Positions 43,301 through 56,990 of a DNA stretch of 64,000 nucleotides are shown piece by piece. The first letter of the stretch is position 1; every line of letters begins with the position of its first letter. The stretch is from contig NC_053116.1 in assembly GCF_010015445.1 (NCBI RefSeq), forward strand, positions 38,727,704-38,791,703. Reading direction: 5' to 3'. The notes beneath the pieces are model-generated. The model worked only from the letters and a program-made list of their open reading frames with translations, did no database searches and was not told the origin of the DNA. The position numbers were made by a program, and so were the translations under genes. The stretch is from Perca fluviatilis. Taxonomy: Eukaryota > Chordata > Actinopteri > Perciformes > Percidae.

Positions 43301-43650
43301 GAGGTATCATTAAACTCAGCAGAGACTTCCTTTTTAATTGGTAATGGTGTGACCCACCGCCCCCCCTATAAGCTAGCGATGCCCTTTTCAGAGCTAATGA
43401 AACGTATGACAAAGAGTCTTGTTTGAGGTATCGTTGAACTCAGCAGAAATTTCATTCTTCATTGGTGATGGAGTGACCCGGCCCCTAATCTTTAGCCACG
43501 CCCCTTTTATAACTAATGCACCCGTTTGATGTAAACTCTTGTGTGAGGTATCATTGAACTCGCAGAGACTTCCTTCTTCATTGGTTATTGTTTGGGCCCG
43601 GCCCTATGTTTAAGCCACGCCCCTTTCATAACTGGTGACCTGTTTAAGGT
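37320..43650 (+). repeat. Second large duplicated block, copy 2 (about 6.3 kb)
   Basis: This is the partner of 24,500-30,800 and is joined directly to copy 2 of the 6.5-6.9 kb block, so the order is B1-A2-B2. From about 39,240 onward it carries many more one- or two-base indels than its partner, mostly in the C-rich part of the monomer, plus a hairpin-like insertion at 40,441-40,482. Lower consensus quality is the simplest reading. Confidence 0.8.
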
Positions 43651-46600
43651 AGAGTCTTATGTAACGTATCAATGATCTGAGCACAGACTTCCTTATTCAT
43701 TGTTCATGGTTTGGACCGCTCCCTATGCTTAAGCCCGGGCCCTTTCATAACTGGTGACCTGTTTAAGGTAGAGTCTTGTGTAACGTGTATCAATCATCTG
43801 AGCATTGACTTCCTTATTCATTGGTCATGGTTTAGACCGCCCCTATGCTTAAGCCACGCCCCTTTCATAACTGGTGACCTGTTTAAGGTAGGGTCTTATG
43901 TAACGTATCATGATCTCAGCAGAGACTTCCTTCTTCATTGGTGATGGTTTGGCCCGCCCTCTGTTTAAGCCCGCACCCATCTTTCATAACATTTCAACCG
44001 TTTAAGGTATACCCTTGTGTGAGGTATCATTAAACTCAGCAGAGACTTCCTTCTTCATTGGTTATGGTTTGGCCCGCCCCCTTGTTTAAGCCACGCCCCT
44101 TCTAACAGCTTGACCTGTGGGTAGTAGAGTCTTATGTAACTGTTCAATGATCTGAGCACAGACTTCCTTATTCATTGGTCATGGTTTGGACCGGCCCCCT
44201 ATGCTTAAGCCACGCCCCTTTCATAACTGGTGACCTGTTTAAGGTAGAGTCTTATGGAACGTATCATTGATCTGAGCAGAGACTTCCTTATTCATTGGTC
44301 ATGGTTTGGACCGCCCCCTATGCTTAAGCCACGCCCCCTTTCATAACATTTGAACCATTTCAGGTAGATCCTTGTATCATCCTTGTATTTGAACCATTTC
44401 AGGTAGATCCTTGTATCACTGAACTCAGCAGAGACTTCTTTCTTCATTGGTTATGGTTTTGCCCGCCCCCCTATGTTTAAGCCACGCCCCCTTTCATAAC
44501 TGGTGACCTGTTTAAGGTAGAGTCTTATTTAACGTATCAATGATCTGAGCAGAGACTTCCTTATTCATTGGTCATGGTTTGGACCCCCTATCCTTTATAC
44601 TTACGCCCCCTTTAATAACTGGTGACCTTTTTAAGGTAGAGTCTTATGTAACGTATCAATGATCTGAGCAGAGACTTCCTTATTCATTGGTCAGGGTTTG
44701 GACCGCCCCCTATGCTTAAGCCACGCCCCCTTTCATAACATTTGAACCATTTCAGGTAGATCCTTGTGTGAGGTATCATTGAAGTCAGCAGAGACTTCCT
44801 TCTTCATTGGTTATGGTTTGGACCGCCCCCTATGGTTAAGCCACGCCCCCTTTCATAACTGGTGACCTGTTTAAGGTAGAGTCTTATGTAACGTATCATT
44901 GATCTGAGCAGAGACTTCCTTATTCATTGGTCAGGGTTTGGACCGCCCCCTATGCTTAAGCCACGCCCCCTTTCATAACATTTGAACCATTTCAGGTAGA
45001 TCCTTGTGTGAGGTATCATTGAAGTCAGCAGAGACTTCCTTTCATTGGTTATGGTTTGGCCCCCCCAAGCCGTTAAGCCACGCCCCCTTTTCATAACTGG
45101 TGACCTGTTTAAGGTAGAGTCTTATGTAACGTATCAATGATCTCAGCAGAGACTTCCTTTTTAATTGGTAATGGTTTGACCCGCCCCCTATGCTTAAGCC
45201 ACGCCCCTTTCATTACCATTTGAACCATTTCAGGTAGACCCTTGTGTGAGGTATCATTGAACTCAGCAGAGACTTCCTTCTTCATTGGTGATGGTTTGGC
45301 CCGCCCCCCTATGTTTAAGCCACGCCCCTTTCATACCATTTGAACCATTTCAGGTAGACCCTTGTGTGAGGTATCATTGAACTCAGCAGAGACTTCCTTC
45401 TTCATTGATGATGGTTGTACCCGCCCCCTAAGATTAAGCCATGCCCCCTTTTATAACTAATGACCCGTTTGATGTAGACCCTTGTGTGAGGTATCATTGA
45501 ACTCAGCAGAGACTTCCTTCTTCTTGGTGCATGGTTTTGGCGGCCCGCCTACGTTTAAGCCACGCCCCCTTTTCATAACTGGTGACCTGTTTAAGGTAGA
45601 GTCTTATGTAACGTATCAATGATCTGAGCAGAGACTTCCTTATTCATCTGTCATGGTTTGGACCGCCCCCTATGCTTAAGCCACGCCCCTTTCATAACAT
45701 TTGAACAATTTCAGGTAGACCCTTGTGTGAGGTATCATTGAACTCAGCAGAGACTTCCTTCTTCATTGGTGATGGTTTGGCCCGCCCCCCTATGTTTAAG
45801 CCACGCCCCCTTTCATAACTGGTGACCTGTTTAAGGTAGAGTCTTATGTAACGTATCAATGATCTCAGCAGAGACTTCCTTTTTAATTGGTAATGGTTTG
45901 ACCCGCCCCCTATGCTTAAGCCATGCCCCTTTCATACCATTTGAACCATTTCAGGTAGACCCTTGTGTGAGGTATCATTGAACTCAGCAGAGACTTCCTC
46001 CTTCATTGGTGATGGTTTGGCCTGCCCCTATGTTTAAGCCACGCCATCTTTCATAACATTTCAACCGTTTAAGGTATACCCTTGTGTGAGGTATCATTGA
46101 ACTCAGCAGAGACTTCCTTCTTCATTGGTTATGGTTTGGCCCGCCCCCCTACGTTTAAGCCACGCCCCCTTTTCATAACTGGCGACCTGTTTAAGGTAGA
46201 GTCTTATGTAACGTATCAATGATCCGAGCAGAGACTTCCTTATTCATTGGTCTTGGTTTGGACCGCCCCCTATGTTTAAGCCACGCCCCCTTTCATAACT
46301 GGTGACCTGTTTAAGGTAGAGTCTTATGTAACGTATCAATGATCTGAGCAGAGACTTCCTTATTCATCTGTCATGGTTTGGACCGCCCCCTATGCTTAAG
46401 CCACGCCCCTTTCATACCATTTGAACCATTTCAGGTAGACCCTTGTGTGAGGTATCATTGAACTCAGCAGAGACTTCCTTCTTCATTGATGATTGTTGTA
46501 CCCGCCCCCTAAGATTAAGCCATGCCCCCTTTTATAACTAATGACCCGTTTGATGTAGACCCTTGTGTGAGGTATCATTGAACTCAGCAGAGACTTCCTT

Positions 46601-48659
46601 CTTCATTGGTGATGGTTTGGCCCGCCCCCCTACGTTTAAGCCACGCCCCCTTTTCATAACTGGTGATCTGTTTAAGGTAGAGTCTTATGTAACGTTATCA
46701 ATGATCTGAGCAGAGACTTCCTTATTCATTGGTCATGGTTTGGACCGCCCCTATGCTTAAGCCACGCCCCCTTTCATAACATTTGAACCATTTCAGGTAG
46801 ATCCTTGCGTGAGGTATCATTGAACTCAGCAGAGACTTCCTTCTTCATTGGTTATGGTTTGGCCCGCCCTACGTTTAAACCCGCCCCCTTTCGCAACTGG
46901 TGACCTGTTTAAGGTAGAGTCTTATGTAACGTATCAATGATCTGAGCATAGACCTCCTTATTCATTGGTCAGGGTTTGGACCCTCATATGCTTAAGCCAC
47001 GCCCCTTTCATAACATTTGAACCATTTCAGGTAGATCCTTGCGTGAGGTATCATTAAACTCAGCAGAGACTTCCTTTTTAATTGGTAATGGTTTGACCCG
47101 CCCCCTATGCTTAAGCGATGCCCTTTTCAGAGCTAATGAAACGTATGACAAAGAGTCTTGTTTGAGGTATCGTTGAACTCAGCAGAAATTTCATTCTTCA
47201 TTGGTGATGGAGTGACCTGGCCCCTAATCTTTAGCCACGCCCCCTTTTATAACTAATGACCCGTTTGATGTAAACTCTTGTGTGAGGTATCATTGAACTC
47301 AGCAGAGACTTCCTTCTTCATTGGTTATAGTTTGGCCCGCCCCCCTATGTTTAAGCCATGCCCCCTTTCATAACTGGTGACCTGTTTAAGGTAGAGTCTT
47401 ATGTAACGTATCAATGATCTGAGCACAGACTTCCTTATTCATTGTTCATGGTTTGGACCGCTCCCTATGCTTAAGCCCCGCCCCCTTTCATAACTGGTGA
47501 CCTGTTTAAGGTAGAGTCTTGTGTAACGTATCAATCATCTGAGCATTGACTTCCTTATTCATTGGTCATGGTTTAGACCGCCCCCTATGCTTAAGCCACG
47601 CCCCCTTTCATAACATTTGAACCATTTCAGGTAGATCCTTGCGTGAGGTATCATTAAACTCAGCAGAGACTTCCTTCTTCATTGGTTATGGTTTGGCCCG
47701 CCCCCCTATGTTTAAGCCACGCCCCCTTTCATAACTGGTGACCTGTTTAAGGTAGAGTCTTATGTAACGTATCATTGATCTGAGCAGAGACTTCCTTATT
47801 CATTGGTCATGGTTTGGACCGCCCCCTATGCTTAAGCCACGCCCCCTTTCATAACATTTGAACCATTTCAGGTAGATCCTTGTATCATCCTTGTATTTGA
47901 ACCATTTCAGGTAGATCCTTGTATCACTGAACTCAGCAGAGACTTCGTTCTTCATTGGTTATGGTTTTGCCCGCCCCCCTATGTTTAAGCCACGCCCCCT
48001 TTCATAACTGGTGACCTGTTTAAGGTAGAGTCTTATTTAACGTATCAATGATCTGAGCAGAGACTTCCTTATTCATTGGTCATGGTTTGGACAGCCCCCT
48101 ATGCTTAAGCCACGCCCCCTTTAATAACTGGTGACCTGTTTAAGGTAGAGTCTTATGTAACGTATCAATGATCTGAGCAGAGACTTCCTTATTCATTGGT
48201 CAGGGTTTGGACCGCCCCCTATGCTTAAGCCACGCCCCCTTTCATAACATTTGAACCATTTCATGTAGATCCTTGTATCATCCTTGTATTTGAACCATTT
48301 CAGGTAGATCCTTGTATCACTGAACTCAGCAGAGACTTCTTTCTTCATTGGTTATGGTTTTGCCCGCCCCCCTATGTTTAAGCCACGCCCCCTTTAATAA
48401 CTGGTGACCTGTTTAAGGTAGAGTCTTATTTAACGTATCAATGATCTGGAGCAGAGACTTCCTTATTCATTGGTCTTGGTTTGGACCGCCCTATTTGCTT
48501 AAGCCACGACCCCTTTCATAACTGGTGACCTGTTTAAGGTAGAGTCTTATGTAATGTATCAATGATCTGAGCAGAGACTTCCTTATTCATTGGTCAGGGT
48601 TTGGACCGCCCCTATGCTTAAGCCACGCCCCCTTTCATAACATTTGAACCATTTCAGGT

Positions 48660-51600
48660 AGATCCTTGTGTGAGGGTATCATTGAAGTCAGCAGAGACTT
48701 CCTTCTTCATTGGTTATTGTTTGGCCCACCCCCATACGTTTAAGCCACGCCCCCTTTTCATAACTGGTGACCTGTTTAAGGTAGAGTCTTATGTAACTGT
48801 TCAATGATCTGAGCACAGACTTCCTCATTCATTGTTCATGGTTTGGACCGCCCCCTATGCTTAAGCCACGCCCCTTTCATACCATTTGAATCTGAGCAGA
48901 GACTTCCTTATTCATTGGTCATGGTTTGGACCGCCCCCTATGCTTAAGCCACGCCCCCTTTCATAACATTTGAACCATTTCAGATAGACCCTTGTGTGAG
49001 GTATCATTGAACTCAGCAGAGACTTCCTTCTTCATTGGTGATGGTTTGGCCCGCCCCCCTACGTTTAAGCCACGCCCCCTTTTCATAACTGGTGACCTGT
49101 TTAAGGTAGAGTCTTATGTAACGTATCAATGATCTGAGCAGAGACTTCCTTATTCATTGGTCATGGTTTGGACCCGCCCTATGCTTAAGCCACGCCCCCT
49201 TTCATAACATTTGAACCATTTCAGGTAGATCCTTGTGTGAGGTATCCTTGAACTCAGCAGAGACTTCCTTCTTCATTGGTTATGGTTTTGGCCCGCCCCT
49301 ACGTTTAAGCCACGCCCCCTTTCATAACTGGTGACCTGTTTAAGGTAGAGTCTTATGTAACGTTAATCAATGATCTCAGCAGAGACTTCCTTTTTAATTG
49401 GTAATGGTTTGACCCGCCCCTATGCTCAAGCCACGCCCCTTTCATTACCATTTGAACCATTTTCAGGTAGACCCTTTGTTGAGGTATCATTGAACTCAGC
49501 AGAGACTTCCTTCTTCATTGGTGATGGTTTGGCCCGCCCCTATGTTTAAGCCACGCCCCTTTCATACCATTTGAACCATTTCAGGTAGACCCTTGTTGGT
49601 GGGTATCATTGAACTCAGCAGAGACTTCCTTCTTCATTGATGATGGTTGTACCCGCCCCCTAAGATTAAGCCATGCCCCCTTTTATAACAAATGACCCGT
49701 TTGATGTAGACCCTTGTGTGAGGTATCATTGAACTCAGCAGAGACTTCCTTCTTCATTGGTGATGGTTTGGCCCGCCCCCCTACGTTTAAGCCACGCCCC
49801 CTTTTCATAACTGGTGACCTGTTTAAGGTAGAGTCTTATGTAACGTATCAATGATCTGAGCAGAGACTTCCTTATTCATTGGTCATGGTTTGGACCGCCC
49901 CCTATGCTTAAGCCACGCCCCCTTTCATAACATTTGAACCATTTCAGGTAGACCCTTGTGTGAGGTATCATTGAACTCAGCAGAGACTTCCTTCTTCATT
50001 GGTGATGGTTTGGCCCGCCCTATGTTTAAGCTACGCCATCTTTCATAACATTTCAACCGTTTAAGGTATACCCTTGTGTGAGGTATCATTGAACTCAGCA
50101 GAGACTTCCTTCTTCATTGGTTATGGTTTGGCCCGCCCCCCTACGTTTAAGCCACGCCCCTTTTTCATAACTGGTGACCTGTTTAAGTTAGAGTCTTATG
50201 TAACGTATCAATGATCTGAGCAGAGACTTCCTTATTCATTGGTCTTGGTTTGGACCGCCCCCTATGTTTAAGCCACGCCCCTTTCATAACTGGTGACCTG
50301 TTTAAGGTACAGTTTTATGTAACGTATCAATGATCTGAGCAGAGACTTCCTTATTCATTGGTCATGGTTTGGACCGCCCCCTATGCTTAAGCGACGCCCC
50401 TTTCAGAGCTAATGAAACGTATGACAAAAGGAGTCTTGTGAGGTATCGTTGAACTCAGCAGAAATTTCATTCTTCATTGGTGATGGAGTGACCCGGCCCC
50501 TAAGCTTTAGCCACGCCCCCTTTTATAACTAATGACCCGTTTGATGTAGACCCTTGTGTGAGTATCATTGAACTCAGCAGAGACTTCCTTCTTCATTGGT
50601 TATTGTTTGGCCCACCCCATACGTTTAAGCCACGCCCCCTTTTCATAACTGGTGACCTGTTTAAGGTAGAGTCTTATGTAACTGTTCAATGATCTGAGCA
50701 CAGACTTCCTCATTCATTGTTCATGGTTTGGACCGCCCCCTATGCTTAAGCCACGCCCCTTTCATACCATTTGAATCTGAGCAGAGACTTCCTTATTCAT
50801 TGGTCATGGTTTGGACCGCCCCCTATCTTAAGCCACGCCCCCTTTCTAACATTTGAACCATTTCAGATAGACCCTTGTGTGAGGTATCATTGAACTCAGC
50901 AGAGACTTCCTTCTTCATTGGTGATGGTTTGGCCCGCCCCTATGTTTAAGCCACGCCCCCTTTCATAACTGGTGACCTGTTTAAGGTAGAGTCTTATGTA
51001 ACGTATCAATGATCTCAGCAGAGACTTCCTTTTTAATTGGTAATGTTTGAACCGCCCCCTATGCTTAAGCCACGCCCCTTTCATACCATTTGAACCATTT
51101 CAGGTAGACCCTTGTGTGAGGTATCATTGAACTCAGCAGAGACTTCCTTCTTCATTGGTGATGGTTTGGCCCGCCCCCCTATGTTTAAGCCACGCCCCTT
51201 TCATAACTGGTGACCTGTTTAAGGTAGAGTCTTATGTAACGTATCAATGATCTGAGCAGAGACTTCCTTATTCATTGGTCATGGTTTGGACCGCCCCCTA
51301 TGCTTAAGCGACACGCCCCTTTCAGAGCTAATGAAACGTATGACAAAGAGTCTTGTGTGAGGTATCGTTGAACTCAGCAGAGACTTCCTTCTTCATTGGT
51401 TATGGTTTGGCCCGCCCCCCTATGTTTAAGCCACGCCCCCTTCGATAACTGGTGACCTGTTTAAGGTAGAGTCTTATGTAACTGTTCAATGATCTGAGCA
51501 CAGACTTCCTTATTCATTGTTCATGGTTTGGACCGCCCCTGTCGCCAGCCGCCCCCTTTCATAACTGGTGACCTGTTTAAGGTAGAGTCTTATGTAACGT

Positions 51601-52620
51601 ATCATTGATCTGAGCAGAGACTTCCTTATTCATTGGTCATGGTTTGGACCGCCCCCTATGCTTAAGCCACGCCCCCTTTCATAACATTTGAACCATTTCA
51701 GGTAGATCCTTGTATCATCCTTGTATTTGAACCATTTCAGGTAGATCCTTGTATCACTGAACTCAGCAGAGACTTCTTTCTTCATTGGTTATGGTTTTGC
51801 CCGCCCCCCTATGTTTAAGCCACGCCCCCTTTAATAACTGGTGACCTGTTTAAGGTAGAGTCTTATTTAACGTATCAATGATCTGGAGCAGAGACTTCCT
51901 TATTCATTGGTCATGGTTTGGACAGCCCCCTATGCTTAAGCCACGCCCCCTTTCATAACTGGTGACCTGTTTAAGGTAGAGTCTTATGTAACGTATCAAT
52001 GATCTGAGCAGAGACTTCCTTATTCATTGGTCAGGGTTTGGACCGCCCCCTATGCTTAAGCCACGCCCCCTTTCATAACATTTGAACCATTTCAGGTAGA
52101 TCCTTGTGTGAGGTATCATTGAAGTCAGCAGAGACTTCCTTCTTCATTGGTTATGGTTTGGCCCACCCCCATACGTTTAAGCCACGCCCCCTTTTCATAA
52201 CTGGTGACCTGTTTAAGATAGAGTCTTATGTAACTGTTCAATGATCTGAGCACAGACTTCCTCATTCATTGTTCATGGTTTGGACCGCCCCCTATGCTTA
52301 AGCCACGCCCCTTTCATACCATTTGAATCTGAGCAGAGACTTCCTTATTCATTGGTCATGGTTTGGACCGCCCCCTATGCTTAAGCCACGCCCCCTTTCA
52401 TAACATTTGAACCATTTCAGATAGACCCTTGTGTGAGGTATCATTGAACTCAGCAGACTTCCTTCTTCATTGGTTATGGTTTGGCCCGCCCCCCTATGTT
52501 TAAGCCACGCCCCCTTTCATAACTGGTGACCTGTTTAAGGTAGAGTCTTATGTAACGTATCAATGATCTGTGCAGAGACTTCCTTATTCATCTGTCATGG
52601 TTTGGACCGCCCCCTATGCT
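48660..52620 (+). repeat. Third duplicated block, copy 1 (about 4.0 kb, period about 4.37 kb)
   Basis: The order of private variants matches 53,030-56,990 at offsets of 4,362-4,376. Pairs include CTTCCTCATTCATTG (48,819 and 53,183), GGTATCCTTGAAC (49,241 and 53,603), the 39 bp internal duplication (about 51,690 and 56,061) and GATCTGTGCAGAG (about 52,565 and 56,931). The pair differs by scattered indels, for example GACACGCCCC near 51,309 in this copy. Confidence 0.8.
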
Positions 52621-53029
52621 TAAGCCACGCCCCTTTCATTACCATTTGAACCATTTCAGGTAGACCCTTGTGTGAGGTATCATTGAACTCAGCAGAGACT
52701 TCCTTCTTCATTGGTGATGGTTTGGCCCGCCCCTATGTTTAAGCCACGCCATCTTTCATAACATTTCAACCGTTTAAGGTATACCCTTGTGTGAGGTATC
52801 ATTGAACTCAGCAGAGACTTCCTTCTTCATTGGTTATGGTTTGGCCCGCCCCCCTACGTTTAAACCCGCCCCCTTTTCATAACTGGTGACCTGTTTAAGG
52901 TAGAGTCTTATGTAACGTATCAATGATCTGAGCATAGACTTCCTTATTCATTGGTCATGGTTTAGACCGCCCCCTATGCTTAAGCCACGCCCCCTTTCAT
53001 AACATTTGAACCATTTCAGGTAGATCCTT

Positions 53030-56000
53030 GTGTGAGGTATCATTGAAGTCAGCAGAGACTTCCTTCTTCATTGGTTATTGTTTGGCCCACCCCCATACGT
53101 TTAAGCCACGCCCCCTTTTCATAACTGGTGACCTGTTTAAGGTAGAGTCTTATGTAACTGTTCAATGATCTGAGCACAGACTTCCTCATTCATTGTTCAT
53201 GGTTTGGACCGCCCCCTATGCTTAAGCCACGCCCCTTTCATACCATTTGAATCTGAGCAGAGACTTCCTTATTCATTGGTCATGGTTTGGACCGCCCCCT
53301 ATGCTTAAGCCACGCCCCCTTTCATAACATTTGAACCATTTCAGATAGACCCTTGTGTGAGGTATCATTGAACTCAGCAGAGACTTCCTTCTTCATTGGT
53401 GATGGTTTGGCCCGCCCCCCTACGTTTAAGCCACGCCCCCTTTTCATAACTGGTGACCTGTTTAAGGTAGAGTCTTATGTAACGTATCAATGATCTGAGC
53501 AGAGACTTCCTTATTCATTGGTCATGGTTTGGACCGCCCCCTATGCTTAAGCCACGCCCCCTTTCATAACATTTGAACCATTTCAGGTAGATCCTTGTGT
53601 GAGGTATCCTTGAACTCAGCAGAGACTTCCTTCTTCATTGGTTATGGTTTGGCCCGCCCCCCTACGTTTAAGCCACGCCCCCTTTCATAACTGGTGACCT
53701 GTTTAAGGTAGAGTCTTATGTAACGTATCAATGATCTCAGCAGAGACTTCCTTTTTAATTGGTAATGGTTTGACCCGCCCCCTATGCTTAAGCCACGCCC
53801 CTTTCATTACCATTTGAACCATTTCAGGTAGACCCTTGTGTGAGGTATCATTGAACTCAGCAGAGACTTCCTTCTTCATTGGTGATGGTTTGGCCCGCCC
53901 CCCTATGTTTAAGCCACGCCCCTTTCATACCATTTGAACCATTTCAGGTAGACCCTTGTGTGAGGTATCATTGAACTCAGCAGAGACTTCCTTCTTCATT
54001 GATGATGGTTGTACCCGCCCCCTAAGATTAAGCCATGCCCCCTTTTATAACAAATGACCCGTTTGATGTAGACCCTTGTGTGAGGTATCATTGAACTCAG
54101 CAGAGACTTCCTTCTTCATTGGTGATGGTTTGGCCCGCCCCCCTACGTTTAAGCCACGCCCCCTTTTCATAACTGGTGACCTGTTTAAGGTAGAGTCTTA
54201 TGTAACGTATCAATGATCTGAGCAGAGACTTCCTTATTCATTGGTCATGGTTTGGACCGCCCCCTATGCTTAAGCCACGCCCCCTTTCATAACATTTGAA
54301 CCATTTCAGGTAGACCCTTGTGTGAGGTATCATTGAACTCAGCAGAGACTTCCTTCTTCATTGGTGATGGTTTGGCCCGCCCCTATGTTTAAGCTACGCC
54401 ATCTTTCATAACATTTCAACCGTTTAAGGTATACCCTTGTGTGAGGTATCATTGAACTCAGCAGAGACTTCCTTCTTCATTGGTTATGGTTTGGCCCGCC
54501 CCCCTACGTTTAAGCCACGCCCCTTTTTCATAACTGGTGACCTGTTTAAGTTAGAGTCTTATGTAACGTATCAATGATCTGAGCAGAGACTTCCTTATTC
54601 ATTGGTCTTGGTTTGGACCGCCCCCTATGTTTAAGCCACGCCCCCTTTCATAACTGGTGACCTGTTTAAGGTACAGTTTTATGTAACGTATCAATGATCT
54701 GAGCAGAGACTTCCTTATTCATTGGTCATGGTTTGGACCGCCCCCTATGCTTAAGCGACGCCCCTTTCAGAGCTAATGAAACGTATGACAAAGAGTCTTG
54801 TGTGAGGTATCGTTGAACTCAGCAGAAATTTCATTCTTCATTGGTGATGGAGTGACCCGGCCCCTAAGCTTTAGCCACGCCCCCTTTTATAACTAATGAC
54901 CCGTTTGATGTAGACCCTTGTGTGAGGTATCATTGAACTCAGCAGAGACTTCCTTCTTCATTGGTTATTGTTTGGCCCACCCCCATACGTTTAAGCCACG
55001 CCCCCTTTTCATAACTGGTGACCTGTTTAAGGTAGAGTCTTATGTAACTGTTCAATGATCTGAGCACAGACTTCCTCATTCATTGTTCATGGTTTGGACC
55101 GCCCCCTATGCTTAAGCCACGCCCCTTTCATACCATTTGAATCTGAGCAGAGACTTCCTTATTCATTGGTCATGGTTTGGACCGCCCCCTATGCTTAAGC
55201 CACGCCCCCTTTCATAACATTTGAACCATTTCAGATAGACCCTTGTGTGAGGTATCATTGAACTCAGCAGAGACTTCCTTCTTCATTGGTGATGGTTTGG
55301 CCCGCCCCCCTATGTTTAAGCCACGCCCCCTTTCATAACTGGTGACCTGTTTAAGGTAGAGTCTTATGTAACGTATCAATGATCTCAGCAGAGACTTCCT
55401 TTTTAATTGGTAATGGTTTGAACCGCCCCTATGCTTAAGCCACCGCCCTTTCATACCATTTGAACCATTTCAGGTAGACCCTTGTGTGAGGTATCATTGA
55501 ACTCAGCAGAGACTTCCTTCTTCATTGGTGATGGTTTGGCCCGCCCCCCTATGTTTAAGCCACGCCCCCTTTCATAACTGGTGACCTGTTTAAGGTAGAG
55601 TCTTATGTAACGTATCAATGATCTGAGCAGAGACTTCCTTATTCATTGGTCATGGTTTGAACGCCTTCTAGCGAACGGCGCCCTTTCAGAGCTAATGAAA
55701 CGTATGACAAAGAGTCTTGTGTGAGGTATCGTTGAACTCAGCAGAGACTTCCTTCTTCATTGGTTATGGTTTGGCCCGCCCCCCTATGTTTAAGCCACGC
55801 CCCCTTCGATAACTGGTGACCTGTTTAAGGTAGAGTCTTATGTAACTGTTCAATGATCTGAGCACAGACTTCCTTATTCATTGTTCATGGTTTGGACCGC
55901 CCCCTATGCTTAAGCCACGCCCCCTTTCATAACTGGTGACCTGTTTAAGGTAGAGTCTTATGTAACGTATCATTGATCTGAGCAGAGACTTCCTTATTCA

Positions 56001-56990
56001 TTGGTCATGGTTTGGACCGCCCCCTATGCTTAAGCCACGCCCCCTTTCATAACATTTGAACCATTTCAGGTAGATCCTTGTATCATCCTTGTATTTGAAC
56101 CATTTCAGGTAGATCCTTGTATCACTGAACTCAGCAGAGACTTCTTTCTTCATTGGTTATGGTTTTGCCCGCCCCCTATGTTTAAGCCACGCCCCCTTTA
56201 ATAACTGGTGACCTGTTTAAGGTAGAGTCTTATTTAACGTATCAATGATCTGGAGCAGAGACTTCCTTATTCATTGGTCATGGTTTGGACAGCCCCCTAT
56301 GCTTAAGCCACGCCCCCTTTCATAACTGGTGACCTGTTTAAGGTAGAGTCTTATGTAACGTATCAATGATCTGAGCAGAGACTTCCTTATTCATTGGTCA
56401 AGGGTTTGGACCGCCCCTATGCTTAAGCCACGCCCCCTTCTAACATTTGAACCATTTCAGGTAGATCCTTGTGTGAGGTATCATTGAAGTCAGCAGAGAC
56501 TTCCTTCTTCATTGGTTATGGTTTGGCCCACCCCCATACGTTTAAGCCACGCCCCCTTTTCATAACTGGTGACCTGTTTAAGATAGAGTCTTATGTAACT
56601 GTTCAATGATCTGAGCACAGACTTCCTCATTCATTGTTCATGGTTTGGACCGCCCCCTATGCTTAAGCCACGCCCCTTTCATACCATTTGAATCTGAGCA
56701 GAGACTTCCTTATTCATTGGTCATGGTTTGGACCGCCCCCTATGCTTAAGCCACGCCCCTTTCATAACATTTGAACCATTTCAGATAGACCCTTGTGTGA
56801 GGTATCATTGAACTCAGCAGACTTCCTTCTTCATTGGTTATGGTTTGGCCCGCCCCCCTATGTTTAAGCCACGCCCCCTTTCATAACTGGTGACCTGTTT
56901 AAGGTAGAGTCTTATGTAACGTATCAATGATCTGTGCAGAGACTTCCTTATTCATCTGTCATGGTTTGGACCGCCCCCTATGCTTAAGCC
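53030..56990 (+). repeat. Third duplicated block, copy 2 (about 4.0 kb)
   Basis: This is the partner of 48,660-52,620. The copies diverge at the right where 52,622 has TTTCATTACC and 56,997 has TTTCATACC. About 0.4 kb of non-matching monomers separates the two copies, so the repeat unit is about 4.37 kb, or some 37 monomers. Confidence 0.8.
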
